Source: Cellvibrionales bacterium
GTDB lineage: Bacteria > Pseudomonadota > Gammaproteobacteria > Pseudomonadales > JAHEGP01
DNA: 14,985 nucleotides
Direction of reading: 5' to 3'
NCBI GenBank assembly: GCA_024645065.1
Contig: JAHEGP010000054.1
Span: 1-14,985 of the forward strand
A program made the translations under genes and the position numbers. Below, one piece after another: positions 14,498 to 14,985 of the stretch. The notes beneath the pieces were generated by a model, which had not been told where the DNA came from, did not search any database, and worked only from the letters and a program-made list of their open reading frames with translations. Position 1 is the first letter of the stretch, and the number at the start of each line of letters is the position of its first letter.

Positions 14498-14985
14498 TCA
14501 CGTTTCAGACGGGCGCAACCGCAGTTGAAAATCTTCCATGCTGTGTTTACCCAGCACACTGCGCAGGTGCAAGTCGCGCTGCGGAAACGGGACCTCGATA
14601 TTGTACTTGCGCAGTTTGTTGTCGATTTCCCAAAGGTATTTTGCATTCACTGCGCCCGGACTCTTGACCGCATCCGGGTTCAACCAGACCACCAGTTCAA
14701 AATTGAGGCTGCTGTCGCCAAACTCAACAAACCAGAGTTGCGGCTCTCGCTGTTTGTTGCCCGTCAGGGTGACCGAAACATCATTGGCCGCTTCCAGCGC
14801 AGCTTTGCGAACCAGCTCCTTATCCGTCCCGTATGCCACACCAAACGATATGTGAATGCGTCGAAAGGCTTCGCGCATGGTCCAGTTGGTCACCCGCCCA
14901 TTCACGAATTCCGAATTGGGCACCACGATATCGATATTATCATTGGTGGTCACCAGGGTACTGCGCATATTGATTTCACGCACCT
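14498..14985 (-). CDS. MscS-family mechanosensitive channel, C-terminal part (5' end outside window)
   Basis: The minus-strand frame runs from the right window edge to a TGA at 14500-14498, giving about 162 residues. It begins in the beta domain of MscS channels: INMRSTLVTTNDNIDIVVPN and SEFVNGRVTNWT match the family's EI-x-LR-T-x-(I/V)-x-T-x-D-(N/G)-x-x-(V/I)-(I/V)-(I/V)PN pattern. This is followed by the C-terminal alpha/beta domain with ISFGVAYGTDKELV and EVPFPQRDLHLRS. The latter is the usual IPFPQ-x-(D/T)-(V/L)-(H/R) end of the vestibule. The transmembrane helices that form the pore lie upstream, beyond the window. MscS channels release solutes on hypo-osmotic shock (family knowledge). 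The remaining tail (SMEDFQLRLRPSET) is short. The gene converges on the kinase gene across a 363-base gap. Confidence 0.88.
   Translation of the reverse strand, partial: VREINMRSTLVTTNDNIDIVVPNSEFVNGRVTNWTMREAFRRIHISFGVAYGTDKELVRKAALEAANDVSVTLTGNKQREPQLWFVEFGDSSLNFELVVWLNPDAVKSPGAVNAKYLWEIDNKLRKYNIEVPFPQRDLHLRSVLGKHSMEDFQLRLRPSET

Noticed and set aside
14359..14646. A 95-codon minus-strand frame overlapping the end of the MscS gene
   Set aside because: Its first half is a frame-shifted copy of MscS coding sequence and the rest resembles nothing; I see no reason to join it to MscS by a frameshift, since the MscS frame ends naturally after its conserved domain.

Overview
The window looks like the chromosome of a G+C-rich gammaproteobacterium, possibly a marine lineage of the Halieaceae/Cellvibrionales kind. 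This rests on G+C-rich codon use, a Cpx-like stress module in the enterobacterial layout (chaperone gene divergent from regulator and kinase), and a CoA-dependent acid-degradation cluster typical of such bacteria. The taxonomy is inference; no rRNA or tRNA gene is present.

Region 1 (1-5861, + strand) is a tightly packed catabolic operon. It holds the tail of an unrecognised upstream gene, an SCP-x-type thiolase, a CaiC-like acyl-CoA synthetase, a short-chain dehydrogenase (SDR), an acyl-CoA dehydrogenase and a second SDR. The junctions are 1-base or 4-base overlaps or short gaps, each with its own Shine-Dalgarno sequence. Together the genes could activate a carboxylic acid to its CoA ester, oxidise it and cleave it thiolytically. 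No enoyl-CoA hydratase is visible, so the pathway is incomplete here. The substrate is unknown; a cyclic, branched or steroid-like acid is a guess.

Region 2 (6029-7189, + strand) is a pair of membrane-protein genes: a DUF1295/isoprenylcysteine-methyltransferase-like protein and a small four-helix protein.

Region 3 (about 7190-8803) is a decayed, foreign-looking island. It holds the 3' fragment of an IS4-family transposase, a very A+T-rich FkbM-type methyltransferase gene, and on the minus strand the C-terminal remnant of a glyoxalase/VOC protein with a 14-bp direct repeat in it.

Region 4 (8804-14134) is envelope-related. A minus-strand AsmA-family gene is preceded by a minus-strand CpxP/Spy-like periplasmic protein, and a CpxR-like regulator and CpxA-like kinase are divergently transcribed. 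The 206-bp divergent region carries a GTTAA-N5-GTTAA tandem site and two further GTAAA pentamers, spaced by near-multiples of 10 bp, which suggests autoregulation as in the Cpx system.

Region 5 (14135-14985) is a 363-bp stretch with no convincing gene, then the C-terminal part of an MscS-family mechanosensitive channel on the minus strand, cut by the window edge. I see no CRISPR array, intact insertion sequence, prophage or defence system. The most unusual features are the remnant island, the Asp at the expected catalytic-Glu position of the acyl-CoA dehydrogenase, and the phased regulatory repeats.
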